From contig NDFF03000005.1 in assembly GCA_002150815.3 (NCBI GenBank), forward strand, positions 124,001 through 188,000: a stretch of DNA of 64,000 nucleotides, read 5' to 3'. Of the stretch, positions 46,621 through 57,758 are shown piece after piece (the first letter of the stretch is position 1; the number at the start of each line of letters is the position of its first letter). A program made the position numbers and the translations under genes. The notes beneath the pieces were generated by a model. It did not search any database. It saw nothing but the letters and a program-made list of their open reading frames with translations, and had not been told where the DNA came from. The DNA comes from Grammothele lineata. Lineage: Eukaryota; Basidiomycota; Agaricomycetes; Polyporales; Polyporaceae.

Positions 46621-49010
46621 ATGTTCGCACAGACCAACCTCCTTCTCCTCGCCACCACCGCCGTCCTGGTCCACCTCACTTGGCGCCTCGTTCGCAATTA
46701 TGTCGCTCGTTCCCCGTTTCGTACTCTGCCTGGCCCGCCGTCTGGGTCTATGTGGTTTGGTACGTCATCATCGTGCACAGGTTTGTCGTTTCATCTTACC
46801 TTCCTCCACTCGTGCTCGTTTCAAGGAAACTTGAAGCAGATCTCAGCTCGCGACGGTTGGAACTTTCAGAATGAATTCTTCGAAACATATGGCCCCGTGG
46901 CAAAGCTCCACGGCTTCTTTGGTGTGAGTCAGCTATCTAAGTCTCTGTATGCTGTTTGTTTGGACTCATTATTCCCGCCTCGTTCGCATAGGCTACATGG
47001 CTGTATATCTTCGATCCCAAAGCACTGTACCACATCTTCATTAAAGACCAAGAGAAGTTCTTCAAGGGAAAACTTGGCTTAGCGTGAGTAGCCTCGGCCA
47101 ATATTATCTCCTTTGTTTTTTTCCCTTCCCAGAGCTGAACCTATTCTCTCGCCCCAGTCTCGCGGGGCTGGTCATCGGGCCCGGACTGCTCGTCACCGAG
47201 GGTGAAACGCACAAGAATCAGCCGCGGCGTAGGATGCTCACGCCCGTATTCTCAGGTGCGCACATGCGCAACCTCACACCCGTTTTCTATGGCATTACCA
47301 AAAAGGTCCAGACATTTGCATTGGACGATATGTATGGTCCCCGCTGACAAAAACTCCGTAATAGCTCAAAGTAGCGATCGAAACGCGCGTCAATGACGGT
47401 CCTCGTGAACTCGACGTCCTTGAATGGATGGGTCGGACTGCGCTCGAGCTAGTTGGCCAAGGTGGACTCAGGCACTCTTTCGATCCGCTCACCTCCGACT
47501 CGCAAGACGAGTTCACTAGGAGCATCAAAGCGTTCACGTACGCTCCCTTCTCCCCGGTTGTGCTCGTATCTCCTGATGACCTTAGCCAACTTACATCCTC
47601 TCCGTCTGTCTGTGGTCCTGTTCCACAGTGCGAGCATTGGCACAGTCGTACACCTCCGCATCTTTCTGCCTATCGCGATGCGCCTAGGCCCCCCTCGGTT
47701 TCGCCGTGCGCTCTTGGACATGCTCCTGCACGCAGGTGTACAGCGTGTCAAGCGCATCACAGATGCCGCGCATGCTGGATGCCGCGCGGTCTTTGAAGAG
47801 AAGAAGGCGGCGCTCGCGCGCGGAGATCTGGAGCTTCTGCATTTGGTCGGCGAAGGCAGAGACGTCATGAGCATTTTGCGTGAGTGCTGCCCGTCCGCCA
47901 CTTAGCGCCTCGCAGAATGGGGTCAATGATCTGACGAGTGTGCCGCACAGTAAAGGCGAACGTATTGGCGTCCGAGGAGAACAGGCTCCCGGAAGAGGAG
48001 CTGGTAGCACAGATGACGTGCGTGGTTCATGTATCCTTTAACCCTCATCTAGAACTTAAGCGAACCTACGTGGTGCAGGACTTTCGTCGTTGCAGGTGTT
48101 GATACGACATCAAACGCGCTCTCTCGTGTGCTCTACCTTCTCCGTGATCTACCGGAAGTCCAAGAGAAACTTCGCGCCGAGATCCGTGAAGCGCAGGAGG
48201 CACACGGAACGGAGATCCCATATGACGAGGTGATGGCGCTCCCATTTTTGGATGCAGTCTGCCGTGAGACCCTACGCCTGTAAGCCTTCTGCCTACGGCT
48301 TTTGAGCTCTCCAGAATCCGCTAACACACCGAAATCCTAGTTACGCCCCAGTCACGCAGAACATCCGAGAGTAAGCATTGCTCACGCTTGAATTACACCC
48401 TATCGCTACCGCTAATCTCGTAATTCTTGAAGGGCACTCGAAGATACTGTCCTGCCTCTACATGAGCCTATCCGCGGGTCAGACGGGAAAATGATTGAGG
48501 AGCTCGTGGTTCCAAAGGGCACGACGATCATGTGCGGCATCCGTGCGTGCAATACCAGCAAGGCGATCTGGGGTGAAGACGCGATGGAGTGGAAGCCCGA
48601 GCGGTGGCTGAAGCCGCTCCCGCCCACGGTCAATGAGGCGCGTGTCCCGGGCATCTATTCTAACTTGATGACATTCATCAGCGGAAGCCATGCGTGCATG
48701 TACGTTTCCTTCGTCCATGTCTTCCGTGGGGGTTTTCGGGGACAGTGGTTCACTCTCAATTTCAGTGGGTTCAAGTTCTCGCAGCTGGAAATGAGTACGT
48801 TCTTCGCCCCGGGTCCTTTCGCACAAGACAAACTGCACGCTAACCGCACTTCCGACGTCAGAGATTGTTCTTACAGCGCTCCTTTCCAGATTCAAGTTCG
48901 AGCGCTCGAGCACACCCATCGTTTGGAACTTTGCTGGGATTGCCTTTCCTTCGAGGGACTTCGAAAGTGCTCATCCGGAGATGCGTCTCAACGTTTCCCT
49001 GGTACCCTAA
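46621..49010 (+). CDS. Cytochrome P450 monooxygenase
   Basis: Twelve exons join in phase: 46621-46759, 46826-46923, 46992-47083, 47158-47305, 47365-47537, 47629-47879, 47951-48017, 48079-48279, 48341-48370, 48433-48699, 48766-48794 and 48862-49010 (547 residues). An N-terminal membrane anchor (LLLLATTAVLVHLTW) is followed by the proline hinge LPGPPSG. The I-helix reads FVVAGVDTTSNALSR, the K-helix ExxR motif is RETLRL (about 384), and the PERW motif is present. The heme loop is FISGSHACIG with the cysteine ligand near residue 487; the usual arginine two residues before the cysteine is histidine. Fungal P450s of this size oxidise varied substrates at the ER with a P450 reductase. Family and substrate were not identified. 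Exons 9 and 11 are about 30 bases each. Confidence 0.93.
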
Positions 49011-49144
49011 GCTCTTCATCTTCTCAGTCAAACACCCTTGTTCTTCCTGCGCCGATTTAGATCGGAATAGGGATTGATCTCGGAATATAATGTGCGTGCT
49101 TAGATCGAACATGAGAAGGATCCTTTGTTGATAAGGGTTACCTC

Positions 49145-52100
49145 TCAAATTCCCGTCCACGATGTCACCGTAAACGCAAACCCGTTCGGGTTTGCACTCG
49201 ACGGTATAACCCCCTTGCCATCCACAGAGAGCATCCAAGTGACTCCGACAGTCGAGAGGCTGAACACGCTCACTTCGCGCACGGAGTCACCGTGGATGTT
49301 GAAGAGCTGCGTCTGGCAGGACGCGCTGTCAATGCACGCCTGCGAATAGTTGCTGAAGAAACTGTAGAGTCCCGCACCTGGGATGAGAATATAAGCCGAC
49401 CGGCCGAACAACGTCACAACGACTGAGAGTCAACGCACCGAAAACGATGATGTCCCGTGATGATGCGATATTCACCGCCCAGGCTGAGGTTTGATTGGAC
49501 GGGAACTCTGGGTCTTTGTATCTCTTGTCAACGATGAAAGGCATGGGAGCGGCCGGAAGTGGCTGGTAGTACGGCTATATCGGACAATTCCAGCAAGCAC
49601 ACTCAAAAAGGTCAAAGAGGACGGTGAAACTCACGGATTCCGTTTGTATCAACCCCATGTAATGGTCCTTGGCACCGACCAAGCTGTATTGATACAGCGC
49701 ATGATGCTCTGCTATTAGATCGTTTGAAGATTATTTTGAGATGATTCTGAACAATGGAATGAATAACACTCACAGCCAGTTCCGATCATCCACACCGGCC
49801 CTTGAGATTGAGACAATATACCCCGTCCACTGAACAGAGAGATTTGGGTCGATTTCCTGTCATCCAAGTCGTGATCTGCCAACCAGACCCATGTGCCCTG
49901 ATGTCAGAGTGAGTTAATAGGATATACATTGCCAATGACAGACGCCGCTGACCTCGAGATATGCTGATGACTGTGGTGTGAGGTGGAGCGCGAGAAATGC
50001 CGCATAGCCCTGGGGAGTGATTGTACCCGGCGGACAGTGTGGCACATCCAAATGCGTTCCAGCAGCTGTCGTTGAATGTTAACGATACAAGAGCGTTGCT
50101 GGTCTCAATGTATCTATTCCCACCTCCACCAAGCCTGGGTCACGGTACGTGTACTGAGTTGAGTGAAATTACGTTGTATGAAAGCAAATTTACCGGATAT
50201 GAGTGTCCCACATGCCTGCGCCGCCTTGCTCCTCCGAACGGATGTTCCACTCTACCACGATCGCGCCGGGAGCTGCAATGCACCGTAATGAACACGGTTC
50301 GGAAAACCAAAGCCCATTTTCTCACCAGGGCCCTGTGTTGCGAAAATAATATCCGTGATTTCGAGGATCCCCAACTCACCCTCCTCCCCGACCTGGATGA
50401 CGACTTGTGGGTCGAGCATGTCTGCAAACTTCGGTCCGCCTCCCATAATCACACTCCACCCCTCTCCAACAATTTGTGCCCCGCCAGGAATGTATATTGT
50501 GTCTGTGACGAAGTACGTTCCCGCGTCCACGAAAATGATTTTTTCTCTCGCGAATTGACTGATTACCCGCTGAAGTGCCACTGTGTCGTCTGTCATGCCG
50601 TTCCCAGTCGCGCCGTGGTCTCGGACGCTAACAAATTGATCCGCAGAGTAATCCTCGTACTGTGGATGCGTGCGACCGAAGATTCGCCCAGATTCGCCGT
50701 CGAGGAGGCAAGTTGGCTTGCGCGGGCTCGGGAGGCTTGCTTGCACGAACGAGGCCTGAGTACTTGTTCCGCGGAAGACATTGCCCTGGCCCCAGCTCAT
50801 GATGTGCGTGATGTGCGGCGTGCCGCGCAAGACGGGCCCGGGGCCGTTGAGCACACCGACCGCAGTGGGCACATTGTCGAGATGAATGTTGTTTAAAACA
50901 AGCGCACCGGTGAGGTGGTTAGAGGAGGCATTGGAGGAGCGGACGAATATCGGGGTATTGGAGATCTCGGCGTCAATTACAGCAATGGAGCCTACTCCCT
51001 ATCGGGTGGATTAGCAGAATAGAGTATAAACGAGGGTAGAACAAAACAAACTTGTTCAGTCTTACGGGTACCACCAGTTTTGATATCAAACGCGATGTTG
51101 CAATTATTCACTGGGTGAGAATATGCAGCCCGGAGGGTCGAGCTCAAGAAATATGCTCCGCCTACCTTTGACACTCTGGTATGTCCATCCTATTAGAGGT
51201 GCGTTAGCATACAAGACGTACAATTCAAGGGGCCTATTCGTTACCCCAGTTCCATAGCGAATACACCGCTGAACCGTTGTTCGGTCAGCTAAGACGTTTG
51301 AGGGAAATCAATAAACATCAGCTTGCCAGTGTCGCAATTGTTCATAGTGACGTTCCTGACAGTAAACCTGCAATAGAGGAAACCTAAGTTCCATGGAGTA
51401 CCCTTACGGAATGAGAAGCCGAGCTCACTGCTGATTCCCAACCCACATGCCGAATTTACCTGACAAAGAGATATTATCAAAATAACCTGTTGCACTCACG
51501 CCGTTTCCTACCTCCGTTGAAGACCAGGTCTGCAGTCATCGCCGGTCAGCCTCATTCCTTTCGGTACGATTTCCTGTCAGGAATGCACCCACCCCCCATA
51601 AATCCTCCGCTGCCGTTCTCCATCCATATCCCTGCAAGAACGGGGTCAACTCTCATCATCCGTTCTGGATGGAGAGGACCCACCCTGATGTGCGTTCCCA
51701 GGCTGGGTGCTCATATGGAACACTATGTTCATAAGCGATGTCGCCTGTGACACCTGCCAATGGATCCCGGTTCCACTCGCGTGGACAGGCATCCGCCGGA
51801 CGTCGATCACGAAATTGCGCACGCTCCGGAAAAAGTTGTTCTGGTTTGTGTACCACTGTGCTCCGCCTCCTCCCGGGATGTACGGGTCCGCATCTGCATG
51901 CTGTCAATGGGAAAGTCTAGAGGTGTCTGTTGGACCTGTGCCCACCAATAACGGCCATACCCTTGAAATTCGCGTCTGCGAGGAGAGTGGGTGGGTCTCG
52001 CGCGTCACCGATGAGCTGAGAGTAGTAGTAGGCTCTGTCCGGTGAACGGAGGCGACGCGTTAGCTAGTGCACTGACAAGCAGGTCGGAAGCGCGAACATG

Positions 52101-52590
52101 ATCGGAGCCGTAACCCGATATATTCTGCCCATGAGTCAAATGTCAGCATGACGGACGTAGTTCGATGAGAATCGGTACCCTTTCGGAAAGTAGACCACGG
52201 CAGGGCTTCTAGTTGTCGAATCGCAGTTCCCTCCACCACACCTGTCTCCAGTGGAGATGGCTCGACTAAATAGATGGAAACCCCGGGTGCCCGTAAGTAT
52301 CTTGTCAGAAGTCATATACATATGACATACTTGATCGCGGCGGTGTCATCCGCGATGCCATTACCCACGGCACCAAAATCCTTGACGTTCCGGAAGACTT
52401 TGTAGGAGGCAGGGTCAGAGCTGAACGGGGCGATACCTTGATGCTTGATGGACTCCATCCAGAAGGGTTCCCCAGGTGCAGCGCGAGGAGGAATTGGTCC
52501 ATAAGACCGAGGTTTTCCAATAACGGGCATGGTCGCTGTATGGACGAGAAGAAAGTCAAAGGAGCACATCGCGCTAGCAAGCAAACACAT
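49145..52590 (-). CDS. GH55 beta-1,3-glucanase, secreted
   Basis: A many-exon minus-strand gene (probably 15-18 exons); the first exon is 52590-52331 and the stop codon is at 49145. The start gives a hydrophobic leader (MCLLASAMCSFDFLLVHTA). The two halves of the GH55 double beta-helix each open with the family motif: NVKDFGAVGNGIADDTAAI near the N-terminus and VRDHGATGNGMTDDTVAL in the middle. Other matching blocks are AYYYSQLIGDARDPPTLL, YIPGGGGAQWYTNQNNFF, GTYFVTDTIYIPGGAQIVG and a C-terminal FSNYSQACIDSASCQTQL. GH55 enzymes release glucose or small oligomers from beta-1,3-glucan such as laminarin or the fungal wall. The exon borders between about 51000 and 51500 were not resolved one by one. 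Several introns have weak splice sites. Confidence 0.88.
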
Positions 52591-53343
52591 GCAGCGACAA
52601 CGAGAATCCAAGAACCCTTGGATGATTCCATGGATCAAACGCTCGTATGATATTCTGGTTCACCACTGCACTACGCTCAAGCTTTCTTGGGGCCACCGAA
52701 GTGTTCAAAGTTCCAATGGGGACTTGCACTATCACGAAAGAGACTATCTGCTAGTCTCTGACTCAATGTAGGAGAATGGTCGAAAGGAAATAGTGGTTGA
52801 ACCATCCCCTAGGAGTAATGAAAGCATTTGTAGAACAGCTCAAGCAACTGGTAGCGTCGAGATTCGAATGCATGATCGAGCTGGGATGGTAGGAATGCCG
52901 GACATTTGCGACTTGAGAGGGAAGCAAGAGAGATCGAAGTTTAATCAGACAAACATTGAAGAGGCTTACCGCGATCTGTGGTAACGAATTCCTGATCCTG
53001 ATCCTGAATGAAGGGATTTCGATGCCGTCGTAGTGTTCGCGGAAGAATAGTCGATAGTCGTGACCAGTCCATGTACAAGTCGGACGAAGCGCGAAAGCAA
53101 ACCCGCAGACCGCGCGAAGTACATAGCGCCGTGCTCAGACGCTCGTTATGTAGGCTGACGTCATGCAATCGTACGCTTGCCGCAGCATGCAAGCTTCGCC
53201 TCCCTCGTTGCAACTTCAACGAGCCTCTTGCTGATACCCTTTCCTCCGCCCTATGCGTTTCAAGTCAAATCAGCCATCATCAGATTATACGTTCGGCCAG
53301 CGCAATACATAGTACACTATATCAAGACCAGCCTAGTAGGCCC
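52591..53343. other. Intergenic stretch
   Basis: About 750 bases between two minus-strand genes. It holds the GH55 promoter and the end of the GH93 gene. Small open frames have no support. Confidence 0.45.
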
Positions 53344-54748
53344 TCAACTCGCCGTGAAAGACACCTCGTGGCAGACCGCCCCCTCGTCCGCATGCCCCCC
53401 GCACGCGAGCACATTCCCATCAGGCTGTGCAAGTAGACCCGGCCACGAAGACGGGATGTCGGTCACAACCGTCGCGTGCCCAAAGGTCCCGCCGACCGCG
53501 GGCGCGCCCGTGACGATCTTGAACGACGCGCCGTCCGGCCAGGTGTGCGCCGCACTGTTGTCCTCGTCGGTCATGAACGACACCACGAGGTCACCGCCGT
53601 CGGAGGTTGTCGCTACCTGCGGCGCTCCAGCTGTGAGTTATCGACCATGTCAGTCATGTCACTGCTATATCCAACCCCGGGCACAGCTGCACACTTTGAG
53701 CGATGGACGTACCATTCTTGGTGGAGTCTGTGGGGGCATACACGATGCTGCGTGAGCCCCAGTTCACGCCCTCATCGGTCGAGAAGACGCTCTTGACGGA
53801 GAATGTGCCGCGGCCCTCGGTTGTCTCGAAAACGCAGATCAGCTTCTCTGCGCCATCGTTGAAGTCTGGGTAGGTGGATACGCCATTTCGTGCGCTGAGC
53901 TGGCGGTTTCTGACTTCAAACGTGATATAGACACATACTGGAGCATCCGGGCATGCCATCCCGCCCAGTCGTTGTACTACCGGCTACTGTGCTCGCCACA
54001 GACCACGTGGCGCCGCCATCGGTCGAGCTCTTCATGAGAATATCTTGGTCGTCGTTCGAATTCTCGGAAGCGTAGTACACTTGCAGGGACCCGTCCGCCT
54101 TCGAGATGCGCATGAACGGCTCCTACACGCACAGCCGCAGTCCCCGCGGCCACAATCAACACTCCCAGTCGAAAATCCGTAGAAGCGCAACACACAACGC
54201 ACCCACACCCCGTTCTTTGTCGCCGTCGCTGCGCGCTCCTCGATCTGGCTCAAAAAGCTCCACGTCGCGCCCCCGTCATGCGACACGCTCGCCGTCAGAC
54301 GATAATACTTGTACGTCTTCCCGTCCGCCTCGAAGTCGTGGTTCCTGAACGCCGCGACGACGTCCCCGCCCGCGCTCAGCTCGAGCAAGAACGCGTTGTC
54401 GAGGTCGCCCGGGGACTGCGCGATCGAGCCCAGGTCGGCAAACGTCGCGCCCCCGTCCGTGGAGCGCGTGACGCGCAGGACCTTGTCGCTCCCGTTCTGC
54501 GCCGTCACGGAGCCGAGGATGTCGCCCGAGGCGAGCGGCGCGGCGCGGGGGTACGCGCCGGTCCCAGAGGGGAAGATGTCGATCGTCTTGGGGTCGACGT
54601 GCGGGACGAGCCCGGCGCGGCGCGAGAGTGCGGCGGCGCGGGCGTGCACCGGTCCGCGGGGCGCCGCTGCGGGGGCTGAGTCGTGTGCGGCGGCGCCGGA
54701 GGCGAGGGCGAGGAGGAGGGTGGCCAAAAGGACGAGGGGGCGCGTCAT
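53344..54748 (-). CDS. GH93 exo-1,5-alpha-L-arabinanase-like secreted enzyme
   Basis: Four minus-strand exons, 54748-54203, 54122-53939, 53865-53713 and 53630-53344, join in phase (389 residues). A clear signal peptide (MTRPLVLLATLLLALASGAAA) starts the protein. It has a sialidase-type six-bladed fold with Asp-box-like motifs: RSTDGGATF, SHDGGATWSF, SSTDGGATWSV and STDEGVNWGS. The block GDLDNAFLLEL, followed by VVAAFRNHD and WEPFMRI, and the VFETTE segment resemble GH93 exo-arabinanases, which release arabinobiose from linear arabinan. This points to pectin side-chain use. A general BNR-repeat or exo-sialidase role is an alternative, but the AFRNHD block favours GH93. Confidence 0.82.
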
Positions 54749-54861
54749 GCTGAGAAGGTAAACGGTGGCTGTGTCAAGGTCGCGTCGAGGAAGGGGGTGG
54801 GACAGATGGGTGGAGAGGATCGACGTCGCGCTTTTTCTCCGTGGTGTGGTTGATGGTGCGG

Positions 54862-54868
54862 TTATAAA
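54862..54868 (-). promoter_or_regulatory. TATA-like site upstream of GH93
   Basis: The minus strand reads TTTATAA here, about 115 bases before the start codon at 54748. Context is plausible but not decisive. Confidence 0.35.
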
Positions 54869-57399
54869 CCGGGGAGGTGGACGGGCTGTGCGTCCAGTGC
54901 GTCTAGGCTCCATAAGACGGCCTTCGCTGAGCGGACGTGCGCGTTGCGCCTCGCGTTTATGCATTGAGCGGAGGCATCACGATGAAGTCAGAGGTGATGG
55001 GCGAGAGACTCGTGATATGGCGACGCCCGGATATGGTGGTCACGAAACAGCCCTTCTCCATAGCACTATGCTCTTCGCGAGCCGTAGAAGTCCTCGCCGG
55101 TCATGTACACATGGTAAGCTTACATACCCTGCCCAGTTTCAACGCAACAAGAAGAGCAATGGACTACACCGCACTGGAGTACCAGCACACCGCCGATACA
55201 CCCTCGATGGACTAGACTCTTCACCGCTTGGTCTCGCTCGCTTGGGCGCGGGCTCGGACGCGTCGATGCTGATCGCCCGCAGCGTGAAGCGTCCATCAGC
55301 GTAACCGTTGCGTTGCAGGTCGCCACATGGCTCGTGTCGCTCGCGGCTTAATCCGGGCAGCCTTCTCAAGCACGGTCCGTCCGAGGCTCTGACCGGAGGA
55401 TTACGAATGCGAAGGGGATTGGACGGGTCAGGCCACCGCGACCCACCGATAGACCGGGTTTCGTGCCGAGGTATGATGACCTCCTACCGTCAGATCCTTG
55501 CTCGGATGGTGGCATAGAGGTCGAGGTTTGGAAACGAAGCTGAACGTGTCATTATAAAGTTTGGGGTACTCTCAGCTTCTATCCACCAGGTCGCCACAGA
55601 AGAAACGGTTCTGCAATCCGAACACCTTAACCGGTTCCCGAGTTGCATGTCTCTACATACCCATGGCGGTGGCTATGCTACGAGTGGAGTAGTTTATCGG
55701 TAATAAACCTCCGGCCTGCGAAATGACCAATAGGTATCTACACGCGGAGAGCCCAGTTGTAATGAGGTGGATTTGCCGAAACGCTGAATCATATCGGTAG
55801 TTGCTATTGCCTCACTAGCTCGGCTTAGGGACGGTAGATTGACTTTCGCTCGATTGCTATGTCCGTAAAACGGTGGCGCGGCATAGCCACAACTCTGCAA
55901 GCGGAACGTACGAGGCTGCAATGAGCAAGTTGGATCGGGAACACGAGATCAGGGGCAAAGGCATCGGGCAGGATATCTGAACGTTTTTAGGCTCGACGGG
56001 TCTGAACTTGCCCCCAACTGGTGGGCGGTAGAGAAGAGTTCAATGGCTTGTTGAATGGTGAATACGGCGAGGTAAGTAGCGCTGGTCGCTGACATGCAGA
56101 CGTCCGTGGACGGTGACGGTGGGAACATTTAGCCGCCATGGCAGACAGCCACTGACGTCAAAGAAAATTCAGGCACCTGTCAATCACGCTCCGAGGCTAT
56201 CTACCCCAGCTTGTCGTCATCTGCTGGAGGGAGGCAGTGTCTACTCCAAGGACCTCAAAAACATCTCATCATGCAGGCATAGGGGTTATATCTGTAGAGG
56301 GAACGGAGTAGAACAGGCCGGCGTTGGAGAATCAAGGGCTGGTAGAAGGAAACACCACGTTCCGCGCCCGCGCAACTATAGGAGCTTACAATGCTCTGAA
56401 ATTGGTCGAGGCAAAAATTTCGCGCATGTTGAAAAGAAGAAAGGTGAGGAATTAGTGCGGACGCGCAGTGCGAACAGCTGGGGCTTGGAATAGCACCGGC
56501 GCGCCGACAGCGGCAGAGAGGAGGAGAGGGAGCAACGACGGGGCTCGGACGCCGGGTCTGAGAATATATGGCGTTTAAAGGCCATGCGGTGGGGATATGC
56601 GTTGGTCGTTGGAGAGCGCGATTCGAGGCTAAGAATACACGGTTGAGGTGCGTAGGCCATGTTGGAAATGGAAGACGGGAATGAAGTTATGAAAAGCGGA
56701 CGCTGGAAAGGCTTGCTGCGGTCGAACGGAAGTAGTTGGAGGCTTGACCGGAGTCGCACGGGCGTGTATGTGGCTTGTGAAGACGTGTAGAAGGATAGAC
56801 GGCACGTCGGGTCGACGTCCTGGACCGACAGCTGGCGAGCGACGGCGGAAGGCTGAGGACGGCGTTGAAGAGATAGGCAAGTGAACACACGAAGTGCAGG
56901 ACGCGGCGTGCGTCGGTCTCCTGGGCGATGCCATGCGGCCGAGGAGGCAAGGACAGATGCCGGGAGAACCCATCTCGGCAGGCGAAGGCATGGGCTCTGA
57001 TTGGCCTGCGCCGACGCGGCACGGGCTGAAGCCGTCACGAGACGGGCAGTGGGCGGAAGGAGACAGCGCCGCTGATGAGCGTCGCGGGTGCTGTCCAGCG
57101 CGTAGGCGAGGCCAACGAGAGAGGGCTGCCCTCCGCTGAGCTCGCTGGAGGTGCCCCGAGGAGAAGACAAGGGCGCAGAGGCGGGCGAGCGGACGCGGAG
57201 GGGGGATCGGCGCGGAGGATTGGCTTGCGGAGGACGCTCGGGCCGGGACGAGAGCAGGGAAGGCAGAGAACTTGAAGGGCTGCCGCTGGGTGCCGAGGCG
57301 CCGAAGCTCGGAACGGCCGAAGGCTAACGGCGGCTGGCGCCCGTGGCTCAGGCTCGCGAAAGTCGACCGTCACACGCGTACCGACCGCCCGTAAGGTCT

Positions 57400-57758
57400 C
57401 TCTTGTCTTGGCCCTCTCCCCGCAACCATCTTCCCCTCCTCCCTCTCTCCTGCCCCCTCCCTCTCGAGCCGCGCTCGCCCTCACCCGTCCAAAGCGGCGG
57501 CCTCCATCCCGCACATTTTCCTGCCCTCAAAACCTGCTTCGACTCGACACCAAGCTCTCCGGAATCATCGCACCCGCTCCGTGAGTCTCTTAGCCCAATT
57601 AATATATTCGCGGCCTCCGCTCCCCATCCATCCATAGCCGACGCTAACTCCTTCCCCTCTTCGCGTTCCTACCCTCCTCTCTCTCGTCCCGCCACTGTCC
57701 TTTCTCGCCCGCCTTTCCTTCTCTTTCCTTCCCGCCGCCTCCAGTGCGGTTTCGCACC
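57400..57758 (+). promoter_or_regulatory. Pyrimidine-rich promoter/leader of membrane GH5 gene
   Basis: A long run dominated by C and T precedes the start codon, with an A/T-rich AATTAATATATT at about 57596-57607. C/T-rich tracts mark strong fungal promoters and leaders. The transcription start cannot be placed. Confidence 0.4.

Larger units (their letters stand above)
54749..57758. other. Long divergent intergenic stretch
   Basis: About 3 kb between the starts of GH93 (minus) and the membrane GH5 gene (plus). It contains a TATA-like site for GH93 and a strongly C/T-rich leader before 57759. A minus frame at 56376-57170 (264 codons, rich in Ser, Pro and Arg) is open but has no ATG-context, motif or splice support. 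No repeat or RNA gene was recognised. Confidence 0.45.

Noticed and set aside
52591..52631. Alternative GH55 start at 52631 giving another hydrophobic leader
   Set aside because: It is in a different frame and would need an extra intron; the ATG at 52590 is directly in frame with the mature protein.
56376..57170. 264-codon minus-strand frame upstream of the membrane GH5 gene
   Set aside because: Opposite a C/T-rich promoter, rich in Ser/Pro/Arg as expected from base composition, with no motif or start context.
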